Below are positions 8,282 to 17,173 of a DNA stretch of 32,971 bases, in pieces (the stretch's first letter is position 1; the number at the start of each line of letters is the position of its first letter). The notes below the pieces were generated by a model. That model worked only from the letters and a program-made list of their open reading frames with translations, had not been told where the DNA came from and did no database searches. The position numbers and the translations under genes are program-made. This stretch comes from PVC group bacterium (GTDB lineage Bacteria > Verrucomicrobiota > Kiritimatiellia > CAIKKV01 > CAITUY01). The DNA is taken from contig CAMDCX010000017.1 of assembly GCA_945890715.1 (NCBI GenBank), forward strand, positions 1 to 32,971. Direction: 5' to 3'.

Positions 8282-8334
8282 AACACCCACCTTGAGTTTC
8301 GGCGCGTTAGCGACGGAAACTCCGAGGTGTGGTT
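8282..8334 (-). other. attC-like recombination site A (minus orientation)
   Basis: Read on the minus strand, the 5' arm is AAC-CAC-ACCT-CG-GAGTTTC. The 3' arm is GAAACTC-A-AGGT-GGGT-GTT. The outer AAC/GTT pair, a three-versus-four-base unpaired spacer, a short L stem, one extra base on the 5' arm and an inner stem match integron attC architecture. The tip is a small CGC/GCG hairpin. AAC begins 12 bases after the stop of the vapC remnant, and the MazE-like gene starts downstream, as cassette junctions should. The R' box GTTCACC departs from the classic GTTRRRY. Confidence 0.6.
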
Positions 8335-8346
8335 GGCCGTCTAGAT

Positions 8347-8712
8347 CTATTTGGTTTTCATTCCGGCTCGCTTTGCCGCCTGTAGTTGCTGCTTATCGGA
8401 TGAAACAAACAACTCCGCCCCCCATTCAAGCGCACAAGCCACATACAGGGCATCCATTGTCCGAACGGGACTTACCTCAAGGATCATGATGGCTGACCCA
8501 ATCACAGTTGGAGTGAGGAAAATGATATCCGCATCGCGGACATCATCAAGCAATCGTTTTTTTGCGACATGATACTGATTCTGGGTCAGCGAGTGTTCAT
8601 GGTGTCGGCGGTTCAGTGCGGAAATAATTTCAGGGATATCGCGACTTCCTTTAGGCACCAGCGCGCTTAATGGTAATCGTGTTGGCACTGGTCGTTGTAA
8701 GTCTCCATGTTT
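8347..8712 (-). pseudogene. VapC-like PIN-domain toxin, N-terminus missing
   Basis: The frame keeps the middle and end of a PIN ribonuclease: the DIPEIISALNRRH segment with its acidic residue, then VRTMDALYVACALEWGAELFVSSD with the later catalytic Asp residues and the usual closing KRAGMKT. The first strand, with the essential N-terminal Asp, is absent. The frame is closed by a TGA at 8713-8715 and offers only a GTG at 8688. No cognate antitoxin is present. It is probably inactive and was cut by the rearrangement that placed an oppositely oriented attC-like site upstream of it. Confidence 0.75.
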
Positions 8713-8769
8713 TCAGCCTTTGGGTGTTCTGGTTGCCCTGGATGGGTGGACTATCATAAAAATGATTGA
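8707..8769 (+). pseudogene. possible 3' remnant of a lost cassette gene
   Basis: A short plus-strand open frame begins at an ATG and encodes 20 residues including GCSGCPGWVDYHKND. It stops 11 bases before the AAC of attC-like site C, the same stop-to-site spacing seen at the other two sites. It could be the tail of a cassette gene whose body was lost. The sequence alone is too short to assign. Confidence 0.25.
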
Positions 8770-8780
8770 TCAAAAAGCAG

Positions 8781-8829
8781 AACCACACCTTGTTCCGTAC
8801 GGCTTGCGCCGCCGGAAAAGGTTGGCGTT
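8781..8829 (+). other. attC-like recombination site C (plus orientation)
   Basis: The 5' arm reads AAC-CAC-ACCTT-G-TTCCG and the 3' arm reads CGGAA-AAGGT-TGGC-GTT. AAC pairs with GTT, ACCTT with AAGGT and TTCCG with CGGAA. The spacers are three and four bases, and one extrahelical G lies on the 5' arm. A GGC/GCC stem with a TTGC loop closes the tip. The downstream box is GTTGGGG, close to the attC cleavage box GTTRRRY. The first ten arm bases (AACCACACCT) are identical to site A on the other strand. Confidence 0.65.
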
Positions 8830-8903
8830 GGGGAATTGAAATTACGACTTGATCATGTATCCCATTTGTGGCACATTCTCGCCAAAGAAATGGAGATGTT
8901 TAT

Positions 8904-9164
8904 ATGAGCAAGAGCGCGATGTTAAGAGCAAGACTTGAGCCGGAATTGAAGCATGATGCCGAGGCGATTTTTACCCGTCTCGGGCTGAACTCGACTCAGG
9001 CGATCACGATATTTTATAGGCAGGTCGAGTTGCATCAAGGGCTTCCCTTTAATGTCACCGTTCCGTCAGCTACCACCGCACGGACATTCGACGCCACCGA
9101 CGAGGGGCGCGATCTTGTTGTCTGCAAAGATGCGGCCGATATGTTCAAGAAACTGGGAATTTGA
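8904..9164 (+). CDS. dinJ: DinJ/RelB-family antitoxin
   Basis: An 86-residue antitoxin beginning MSKSAMLRARLEPELK and continuing EAIFTRLGLNSTQAITIFYRQV, the ribbon-helix-helix signature of DinJ/RelB. The C-terminal half binds the toxin. The ATG at 8904 has GGAG eight bases before it; an upstream in-frame ATG at 8868 lacks one. It is followed by the YafQ-like toxin with a one-base overlap. The pair lies between attC-like sites C and B and forms one cassette in the expected orientation. Confidence 0.85.
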   Translation: MSKSAMLRARLEPELKHDAEAIFTRLGLNSTQAITIFYRQVELHQGLPFNVTVPSATTARTFDATDEGRDLVVCKDAADMFKKLGI

Positions 9165-9436
9165 TGTATACCCCGGTTTACACAAAGCAGTTTGAGAAAG
9201 ATCTCAAACTCTGCAAACGCCGCGGGAAGAATCTGGAGAAATTCAAGATCCTCGCCTGCACCTTGATTTCCGGACAAACTCCGGATCCCCTTCATCGTGA
9301 TCATAAACTTGTCGGGAACTATCAGGGCCGGCGCGATTGTCACATTGAATCCGACTGGCTCCTTATTTACAAAATCGATAATAAGCTCGTCATTTTCGAA
9401 CGAATGGGAACCCATTCGGACTTATTTAAGAAATGA
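9164..9436 (+). CDS. yafQ: YafQ-family ribosome-dependent mRNA interferase toxin
   Basis: A 90-residue RelE-superfamily toxin of the YafQ type. It has KQFEKDLKLCKRRGKN near the start, HRDHKLVGNYQGRRDCHIESDW in the middle and RMGTHSDLF at the end. The His and Asp residues that YafQ uses for RNA cleavage in the ribosomal A site are all present. The ATG at 9164 overlaps the antitoxin stop. Its stop codon lies eight bases before the AAC arm of attC-like site B, a textbook cassette layout. Confidence 0.9.
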   Translation: MYTPVYTKQFEKDLKLCKRRGKNLEKFKILACTLISGQTPDPLHRDHKLVGNYQGRRDCHIESDWLLIYKIDNKLVIFERMGTHSDLFKK

Positions 9437-9444
9437 AGTCGCAC

Positions 9445-9514
9445 AACCAGGCCTCGCACGCGACTTCGGAACCCGCGCCGGGCGCGGCTTCCTCATCGCG
9501 TGAAGGCTGACGTT
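9445..9514 (+). other. attC-like recombination site B (plus orientation)
   Basis: The 5' arm is AAC-CAG-GCCT-CG-CACGCGA and the 3' arm is TCGCGTG-A-AGGC-TGAC-GTT. Outer, L-box and inner stems pair perfectly, the spacers are again three and four bases, and the extra base is on the 5' arm. A GC-rich inner hairpin (GGAA/TTCC and CCGCG/CGCGG) forms the variable tip. The cleavage box is GTTCGGA. PVC-type arrays, as I recall them, often carry GTTCG rather than the classic GTTRRRY. It sits between the yafQ stop and the next small reading frame. Confidence 0.7.
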
Positions 9515-9527
9515 CGGATTTGAAATA

Positions 9528-9638
9528 ATGAAAACACAACCGCTTGTCCTATTGTTGATTTTGGTGTCGGCTCTGGGTTGTGCTCAACTTAGAAGCGATA
9601 CGCCTTCGTCTACACCCCACTCGGCTCCTCATTCATGA
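9528..9638 (+). CDS. tiny predicted lipoprotein (36 residues)
   Basis: Starts 14 bases after the GTT of attC-like site B, as a cassette gene would. Residues 1-18 form a lipoprotein signal peptide: a Lys near the start, a Leu/Val-rich core and a lipobox ending SALGC. The predicted mature peptide is only about 19 residues, rich in Ser, Thr, Pro and His. It may be a real lipopeptide (an entericidin- or lysis-peptide-like layout, by inference) or the 5' stub of a truncated cassette gene. No strong ribosome-binding site is visible and no attC-like site follows it. Confidence 0.4.
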   Translation: MKTQPLVLLLILVSALGCAQLRSDTPSSTPHSAPHS

Positions 9639-9791
9639 CTTACACCATTGAAAACGTGTCTAGCAAGTGGCAGTGTTGCCCACCCAATAACCGAAGGGGC
9701 GCCGGTTGGGGTTTGCGTAAGGTCACGGGCGAAGTCCTATCTTCTCTGGTTCTCTCCTTGACTTGAGGCGGGATCCACGTAGGTTTTCCCC

Positions 9792-10562
9792 ATGAATGAA
9801 CTTTCCCCTTCGCAGGATGTTTCGGCGTTCCGGTTTCGGATCACGGTGGCCTATGACGGCACGGCCTATGCTGGATGGCAGGTGCAGCCAGCGACGATGA
9901 CCGTGCAACAGCGGATTGAAGAGGCGTTGAAGAGTCTTACCGGGGAGACGGTCAAGGTACATGGGAGTGGGCGGACCGATCAGGGGGTTCATGCGGCAGG
10001 GCAGGTGGCTCATTTCGATCTGTTAAGCGACTGGATTCCGGGGAATCTCACCAAGGGGCTGAATGCCCTGTTGCCTCAGGATATCCGAGTCTTTCAGGCT
10101 CGTCGCGTGAAGCCTGATTTTCATGCCCGGCGTAGCGCGATCAAAAAAGAGTACCGGTATTTTATCTGGAACGCCCCCGTGATGGATCCCATCCGGCGGT
10201 TTTATGCCACGTCGGTCTACAAGCCGCTGAATGTGAAGGCGATGAAGGCGGCGGCGCGGGTCCTGGTCGGCCGGCATGATTTCGCCGCTTTTACCGCGAA
10301 TCCAAACCGTGTTGTGGAAAGCACCGTCCGGGATGTGTATTCCCTGTCTGTCCGGCGAACCGGAAACCTGATTATCATCCGGGCCTCCAGCGAAGGGTTT
10401 CTCTACAAGATGGTGCGGAGCCTAGCCGGACTTCTTCTCAGGGTAGGGGAAGGCGCTGTCACGCTTGACGAGGTGAGTGAAATCCTTGCCTCAAAGATTC
10501 GTACCGCCCGCGTTCCCACCGCGCCACCTGAAGGTCTTTTCCTCTGGCGCGTATGGTACTGA
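9792..10562 (+). CDS. truA: tRNA pseudouridine(38-40) synthase TruA
   Basis: A 256-residue pseudouridine synthase that isomerises uridines 38-40 in the anticodon arm of tRNAs. It shows VAYDGTAYAGWQVQP, then HGSGRTDQGVHAAGQVAHFD with catalytic Asp63 in GRTD. The later motifs EYRYFIWN, HDFAAFTANP and FLYKMVRSLAG are typical of the family. Length is normal. It is the first chromosomal gene after the cassette cluster; a roughly 150-bp gap upstream holds one imperfect GC hairpin but no clear promoter. Confidence 0.96.
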   Translation: MNELSPSQDVSAFRFRITVAYDGTAYAGWQVQPATMTVQQRIEEALKSLTGETVKVHGSGRTDQGVHAAGQVAHFDLLSDWIPGNLTKGLNALLPQDIRVFQARRVKPDFHARRSAIKKEYRYFIWNAPVMDPIRRFYATSVYKPLNVKAMKAAARVLVGRHDFAAFTANPNRVVESTVRDVYSLSVRRTGNLIIIRASSEGFLYKMVRSLAGLLLRVGEGAVTLDEVSEILASKIRTARVPTAPPEGLFLWRVWY

Positions 10563-10569
10563 GCGGGTG

Positions 10570-10598
10570 CCCGGTATATCATTGACCGGGTGTGTTTT
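10570..10598 (+). terminator. possible terminator after truA
   Basis: A six-pair stem CCCGGT/ACCGGG (10570-10575 with 10585-10590) is followed by TGTGTTTT. The stem is short and the T-run interrupted, so the call is weak. Confidence 0.35.
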
Positions 10599-10630
10599 GA
10601 GGATAGACTATCGGGAGTCAGGGGGTTTTT

Positions 10631-11044
10631 ATGAGAGTTTTACAAAGAGTTTTATTGGGTTTGGTGATGATCGCGGGATGGCTTGCGTGTGCGTCCTGTG
10701 CGGAAAAGAAACCCGTGAGTTATTTCCTGATTTCTCCGGCCGCTGGAGCGAGTGAGATTTCCGAAGCGGATCGCGATCAGCTCTGTGCGACTCTGGATGC
10801 GGTGGCCCTCCGTTGCAAGATGGCCAAGTTCAAGGCCGGACAGCCCGGAATTATCCGCTACTATCAGCCGAACGGTGACTATGAGATTGGGTTTTATGCG
10901 AAGCGTGAGATCAACTGCCTGAAGGTCTTCGCCCTGCCGATGACCCCGTCCGTCCAGTATCAGGATTACTTCAAGACCTTCCGTCAGGATCTTGCGAATG
11001 TTCTGTCCGCGGCGTTCCCGGGACGGGTGAGAATGGCTCAATAA
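10631..11044 (+). CDS. hypothetical lipoprotein
   Basis: A 137-residue protein with a lipoprotein signal (MRVLQRVLLGLVMIAGWLA, then the lipobox CASC). The mature part has a short Ser/Pro-rich linker and a compact domain with LCATLDAVALRCKMAKF and YYQPNGDYEIGFYAKREIN. I recognise no family. It ends 17 bases before the AzoR-like gene, so the two may be cotranscribed. It is probably attached to a periplasm-facing membrane surface. Confidence 0.7.
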   Translation: MRVLQRVLLGLVMIAGWLACASCAEKKPVSYFLISPAAGASEISEADRDQLCATLDAVALRCKMAKFKAGQPGIIRYYQPNGDYEIGFYAKREINCLKVFALPMTPSVQYQDYFKTFRQDLANVLSAAFPGRVRMAQ

Positions 11045-11061
11045 TTGGAAAAGGAGGAATA

Positions 11062-11700
11062 ATGATGAATATCCTGCATGTGATTGCCAATCCGAAACCG
11101 GTTGCAGAAGCCCACTCCAAACAGTTGGCTGCGGCCTTTTTTACGGCTTTAAAAGCAAAACAACCCGGTAATCAGGTGACCGAATTAGATCTGTATGCGA
11201 ATCCGCCTCCCTTCTATGACTACGAGACCTATCGTCATTTTTGGTATCCCGTTTTTGATCCGGCCTACAAGGCGAGCGAGAAGGAGATGGCGGCCGCGCA
11301 ATACGCCCGGCAGCACTGTGGACTTTTCAATCAGGCGGATCTTCTGGTGATCACGACTCCCCTGTGGAACTTTGGGATGCCGGCGATCTTGAAGGCCTGG
11401 CTGGATCAGGTTCTGATGCCAAATGTCACCTTCACGATTGGCGGGAACGGGGTTAAAGGGTTGCATCACATTCGCAAGGTAGTGGCGTTGGTGTCGTCGG
11501 GTGGCACCTATGAGGCAGGGGACAGTCGTGACGGGATTCGCAACGGGCTCCGAGCCGCCTTCGGATTTGTCGGGATCACGGATATTGAAGTAGCGTGGTC
11601 GCAGGGACAGAACCCTCTCTTCTTCAAGGATGCCGCCGAGCGACACAAACGGGCTATCTGGGACGCCATGCAGTTGGGCGAAGCGGTCGCCGGATTATAA
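11062..11700 (+). CDS. FMN-dependent NADH:quinone oxidoreductase, AzoR-like
   Basis: A 212-residue flavodoxin-fold enzyme. It begins MMNILHVIANPKPVAEAHSK, the phosphate-binding turn for FMN. The AzoR-type segments are ADLLVITTPLWNFGMPAILKAWLDQV and VVALVSSGGTYE. The family uses NADH to reduce quinones or azo compounds by two electrons. AAGGAGG lies directly upstream, so either of two consecutive ATGs (11062 or 11065) can serve. The true substrate is not evident. Confidence 0.85.
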   Translation: MMNILHVIANPKPVAEAHSKQLAAAFFTALKAKQPGNQVTELDLYANPPPFYDYETYRHFWYPVFDPAYKASEKEMAAAQYARQHCGLFNQADLLVITTPLWNFGMPAILKAWLDQVLMPNVTFTIGGNGVKGLHHIRKVVALVSSGGTYEAGDSRDGIRNGLRAAFGFVGITDIEVAWSQGQNPLFFKDAAERHKRAIWDAMQLGEAVAGL

Positions 11701-11715
11701 GATGAAAACGGCGCG

Positions 11716-13724
<2,009 letters not shown>

Positions 13725-13749
13725 ACGGCTTTTGGGTTTGAAGAACAAG

Positions 13750-13787
13750 CCGTTATCGGTCGACGCTCGTACGTCGGCCGATAACGG
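13750..13787 (+). terminator. long stem-loop after eno
   Basis: Ten-base arms CCGTTATCGG (13750-13759) and CCGATAACGG (13778-13787) enclose a five-pair CGACG/CGTCG stem with a six-base loop. It lies 25 bases after the eno stop. It is followed by TATTTAT rather than a clean T-run, so it may be an attenuator or RNA-stability element rather than a full terminator. Confidence 0.55.
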
Positions 13788-13803
13788 TATTTATCAGACG
13801 ATC

Positions 13804-14115
13804 ATGAACTTTTGGGTTTTGATCTACCGTTTCGCCTGGCTGGTTGTCATCACCTCCTGTGTGGTGGCTGTGATATGCGTCTTTCTTCCTAAGACCCACA
13901 ATTACCAGACACTTCAGAAACGGAAAGACGGGCTTGAGCAGGGGAATGCCCTGATGGAGTCCCGTGATCGCCAGCTTCAACAGAATCAGAAGCGGTTCCG
14001 ATCCGATCCTGCCTTTGTTGAACGTGTTGCCCGGGAGCAGGGGATGGCCATGCCGGGTGAAACGATCTTCAGGTTTCCTGCCACCAATTCGCCGTCCCGG
14101 AGGGTAGCCCCGTGA
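13804..14115 (+). CDS. septum-formation initiator family protein (FtsB/DivIC-like)
   Basis: A 103-residue bitopic protein. One transmembrane helix (about residues 6-32) is followed by a coiled coil (HNYQTLQKRKDGLEQGNALM onward). The family's end motif comes next: DPAFVERVAREQGMAMPGE, then a short Phe/Pro tail. FtsB-like proteins link early and late divisome parts. The start at 13804 is chosen because an earlier ATG (13732) would place the eno stem-loop inside the gene. It overlaps the next gene by four bases (GTGA). Confidence 0.75.
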   Translation: MNFWVLIYRFAWLVVITSCVVAVICVFLPKTHNYQTLQKRKDGLEQGNALMESRDRQLQQNQKRFRSDPAFVERVAREQGMAMPGETIFRFPATNSPSRRVAP

Positions 14116-14894
14116 AAGTTTTTTTTTCCGCGCGAGGTGTTTTCTGTTTTCTTTTGCTAATGGGCTTACTTGTCGGGGGTACGGGATGCGTCAAAATTGA
14201 TGCCAGCTTAAGCCTGAACCGGGATGGGAGCGGATCCCTGAGGACGATTTACGGGATGCCGACTTTCCTCATCAAGCAAATGGAATTAACCCGTCAATGG
14301 ACACGTTCGCTGAATTTTGCCGGGGGACAATCCACCAATATGCCGCTTCCCTCGTTGGATATTCCGATGATCTTTGATGAAGCCATCTTGAATAGTCGAT
14401 TTCGGCAGATGGCGGCGGATGGCGTAAATCTGGAAAGCCTTCGAACCCGGGAACAGGGCGGGTGGCGATATGTTGATTTCAATCTCAAATTTTCCCGGTT
14501 TGAGGGGCTGGCTAAACAATCTTTTTTAAAGGAATGCGGTGTTGTTTTGGCGAGAGCGGAGGATGATACCTGCAAGCTGCTGGTTTCGCTTCCCCTTGTC
14601 GGGGTAAGTTCGAATCTTGCGGTTCAGGCCAGTCCTTCAGCCTCTGCCGACTTGACTCCTTATATGAACGGACTGCGTGTTGTGGTTCGTATTGACCTTC
14701 CCGGGGAAATCCGGAACAGTTCCTCAACGATGAGTGATACCCGGCGGGCGACGTGGGAATGGGATTTCGACAAGGATGCCAGCGCGATTGAACGGTTGAC
14801 GAGGGATCGGATCATTGTTGTTTTTGACGGGAGACAGGTGCGTTTCAATAATTTCGAAAAACCGGCTGGCGGAACGGCGCTTCGTATTAAATAA
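14112..14894 (+). CDS. hypothetical lipoprotein, LppM-like
   Basis: A 260-residue protein starting with GTG. The signal peptide ends at a lipobox (GGTGC). The mature protein begins VKIDASLSLNRDGSGSL, which resembles the LppM-type beta-rich domain of secreted lipoproteins. No C-terminal membrane helix is visible. Coupling to the FtsB-like gene by a four-base overlap suggests a cell-envelope or division role, but this is inference. Confidence 0.65.
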   Translation: MKVFFSARGVFCFLLLMGLLVGGTGCVKIDASLSLNRDGSGSLRTIYGMPTFLIKQMELTRQWTRSLNFAGGQSTNMPLPSLDIPMIFDEAILNSRFRQMAADGVNLESLRTREQGGWRYVDFNLKFSRFEGLAKQSFLKECGVVLARAEDDTCKLLVSLPLVGVSSNLAVQASPSASADLTPYMNGLRVVVRIDLPGEIRNSSSTMSDTRRATWEWDFDKDASAIERLTRDRIIVVFDGRQVRFNNFEKPAGGTALRIK

Positions 14895-14958
14895 TCCGGT
14901 TTAAGAAGTAATGTGCTTGCCATCTGAAACCACACCCGTTAGATTTCCACCGTTTTTT

Positions 14959-15041
14959 GCTCGGGTGGTGAAATGGCAGACACACCAGTTTGAGGGGCTG
15001 GTGACCGCAAGGTCGTGGGGGTTCAAGTCCCCCCCCGAGCA
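14959..15041 (+). tRNA. tRNA-Leu (anticodon GAG)
   Basis: The acceptor stem GCTCGGG pairs with CCCGAGC (15034-15040), with discriminator A at 15041. The anticodon stem CCAGT/GCTGG frames the loop TTGAGGG, giving anticodon GAG. A long variable arm (GACCGCAAGGTC) marks a class II tRNA, and GGTTCAAGTCC is the T-arm. CCA is not encoded. Confidence 0.95.
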
Positions 15042-15060
15042 TATCCCTTGAGTTATTCCC

Positions 15061-15672
15061 ATGAGACTTCTCATCGCCACAGGTAATCGTCATAAATTTA
15101 TTGAAATTTCCGCAATTCTGAATTCACCCCGCTTGGTCATGATCAGTATGAGCGAGTTGGGTGAAGTGCCGTCTGTTGTGGAGGACGGTGTTACCTTTGA
15201 GGCCAATGCCATCAAGAAGGCTGTTACCCTGGCCCGATTCAGCGGACTCTGGACACTGGCGGATGATTCGGGGCTTGAAGTGGAGGCTCTGGGGGGTGAG
15301 CCGGGAGTGTGGTCCGCGCGCTATGCGGGCGAGCCTTCGAATGATGCGGCTAACAATGACAAACTTCTACGGAAGATGACGGGCGTGGTTAATCGGAGGG
15401 CTCGATTTCGATGCGCCATCGCCCTGGTCGATCCCATGGGGAGGGCCAGGACGGTATCAGGGGCATGTGAAGGCACCTTACGGGATCAACCTAGAGGAGC
15501 AGGCGGCTTTGGTTATGATCCTTTATTTGTTCCCTGCGGCCAGTCTTTGACCTTTGCCGAAATTGCCTCCGAGGTTAAGAATGGCCTCTCTCATCGCGCC
15601 CAGGCTCTGACCCTGGCGGTTCAGGAGTGGGGGGGGCTACTAGAGAGTGAACCGGAATGCTGGCCGGTTTGA
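15061..15672 (+). CDS. rdgB: RdgB/HAM1 non-canonical purine NTP pyrophosphatase
   Basis: A 203-residue enzyme that hydrolyses ITP, dITP and XTP to monophosphates and so keeps deaminated purines out of nucleic acids. It opens MRLLIATGNRHKFIEI. The family motifs are TLADDSGLEVEALGGEPGVWSARYAG, FGYDPLFVPCGQSLTFAEI and the closing KNGLSHRAQAL. Length is normal. It begins 19 bases after the tRNA, so it may share its transcript. Confidence 0.95.
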   Translation: MRLLIATGNRHKFIEISAILNSPRLVMISMSELGEVPSVVEDGVTFEANAIKKAVTLARFSGLWTLADDSGLEVEALGGEPGVWSARYAGEPSNDAANNDKLLRKMTGVVNRRARFRCAIALVDPMGRARTVSGACEGTLRDQPRGAGGFGYDPLFVPCGQSLTFAEIASEVKNGLSHRAQALTLAVQEWGGLLESEPECWPV

Positions 15673-15694
15673 TGTATTTTTGATTTTATCGTTG

Positions 15695-15723
15695 TTGATA
15701 TTTCCCTGCATTTCCTTTAGCAT
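15695..15723 (+). promoter_or_regulatory. candidate sigma-70 promoter
   Basis: TTGATA (15695-15700) and TAGCAT (15718-15723) are separated by 17 bases in the only sizeable gap before the citrate-synthase-like gene. Confidence 0.4.
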
Positions 15724-15781
15724 CCCGCCGCAATTCGGTTGATGGCGACGTAATATTTGCAACGATGGGTGAGGTGGGGAT

Positions 15782-17173
15782 ATGTTCCAGTTGAAGTATA
15801 ATCCGGGATACAACACATTTGATTCGGACTCCTATACGGTACATCTGGAGAACCCGAAGGAGCCTGAGTTATTTCGTCATACATTTCCTTATGACGAGGT
15901 TCCCCGACTCGGATTCAATCATCGTCTGGTTCCGATGCGGATGCCCAAGGATATTTGGGTGACGGATACCACGTTCCGTGATGGTCAACAGGCGATGCCG
16001 CCCTATACCGTCAAACAGGTTTTGGACATTTACAAGTTGATGCACCGGTTGGGCGGTCCCAAGGGATTGATCCGGCAGTGCGAGTTCTTTCTCTACACCA
16101 AGAAAGACCGGCAGGCCGTCGAAGAGATTCAGTCGCTGGGCTACAAGTATCCGGAAGTAACGGGCTGGGTTCGGGCACGAAAAAAAGACCTTGAGTTGGC
16201 CAAGAAGATGGGACTCAAAGAGACAGGTATCCTGACCTCGTGTTCGGATTACCACATTTATCTCAAATTGAAGATGACCCGTCGCCAGGCGCTCCGGGAG
16301 TATCTGAAGATCGTGCGCGAAGCCATCGATGTCGGCATTACACCGCGCTGTCATTTTGAAGATGTGACCCGGGCTGACTATTATGGGTTTGTGGTTCCGT
16401 TTGCCCATGAACTGATGAAACTGTCCGAGGAAACCAAGAAAGTCATCAAGATCCGTATTTGTGACACCATGGGTCTTGGCGTGCCGTATCCCGGTGTGGC
16501 GATGCCGCGTTCGGTGGCCGGCCTGATCTACGGGCTTCAATATTATGCCGGATTCCCGAGCGAATGGTTGGAATGGCACGGTCACAATGACCTGTATATG
16601 GTGACCGCCAATGCGGTTGCCGCCTGGTTGTATGGTTGTTCCGCTGCAAATGGAACGTTGCTGGGGATTGGGGAGCGCACCGGTAATCCGCCATTGGAAG
16701 GGTTGGTGGTGAACTACCTTCAATTGCGCGGAAACGATTGCAATGTGGATACCACGGTCATTACCGAGATTGCCGAGTATTTTGAGCATGAGCTCAAGGT
16801 TCAGATTCCCGTCAATCAGCCGTTGATCGGGAAGAGCTTCAATGTGACGCGGGCAGGCATCCATGCGGACGGGCTGTTGAAGAATGAAGAAATTTACAAC
16901 GTCTTCAATACCGAGAAACTGTTGAATCGGCCGGTGGAATTGGCGGTTACCGACAAGAGCGGGCAGGCCGGGATTGCCCTGTGGATCAAGAAGTACTTCA
17001 AGAAGGCCAAGGAGCCGGTTGGGAAAAATGATCCCGGCGTCATGAAAATCTATGAGTGGATGATGACCCAGTATGATGCCGGTCGCACCACCGCGATTGC
17101 CGATGAGGAGTTGCTGGAGCAGACCAAGCTCCATCTTTCGAGCTGGCTGAAAGACAGCGGATATGAGCTTTGA
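15782..17173 (+). CDS. HMGL-like acyltransferase: Re-citrate synthase / isopropylmalate-synthase relative
   Basis: A 463-residue DRE-TIM metallolyase. The catalytic segment is DTTFRDGQQAMPPY, and the metal-binding His pair lies in EWHGHNDLY. Further landmarks are GYKYPEVTGWVRA, CHFEDVTRADYYGF, NGTLLGIGERTGNPPLEG and RAGIHADGLLKNEEIYN. From memory these match the Re-type citrate synthase first found in Clostridium kluyveri more closely than classic LeuA, and the LeuA C-terminal regulatory domain is absent. It would condense acetyl-CoA with oxaloacetate, or with 2-oxoisovalerate if it serves the nearby leuCD genes. The end overlaps def by 11 bases. Confidence 0.75.
   Translation: MFQLKYNPGYNTFDSDSYTVHLENPKEPELFRHTFPYDEVPRLGFNHRLVPMRMPKDIWVTDTTFRDGQQAMPPYTVKQVLDIYKLMHRLGGPKGLIRQCEFFLYTKKDRQAVEEIQSLGYKYPEVTGWVRARKKDLELAKKMGLKETGILTSCSDYHIYLKLKMTRRQALREYLKIVREAIDVGITPRCHFEDVTRADYYGFVVPFAHELMKLSEETKKVIKIRICDTMGLGVPYPGVAMPRSVAGLIYGLQYYAGFPSEWLEWHGHNDLYMVTANAVAAWLYGCSAANGTLLGIGERTGNPPLEGLVVNYLQLRGNDCNVDTTVITEIAEYFEHELKVQIPVNQPLIGKSFNVTRAGIHADGLLKNEEIYNVFNTEKLLNRPVELAVTDKSGQAGIALWIKKYFKKAKEPVGKNDPGVMKIYEWMMTQYDAGRTTAIADEELLEQTKLHLSSWLKDSGYEL

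Noticed and set aside
9683-9710. Imperfect GC hairpin before truA, considered as a fourth attC-like site
   Set aside because: It lacks the outer AAC/GTT pair with the 3/4 spacer and follows no stop codon at the right distance; it is at best a weak stem-loop.
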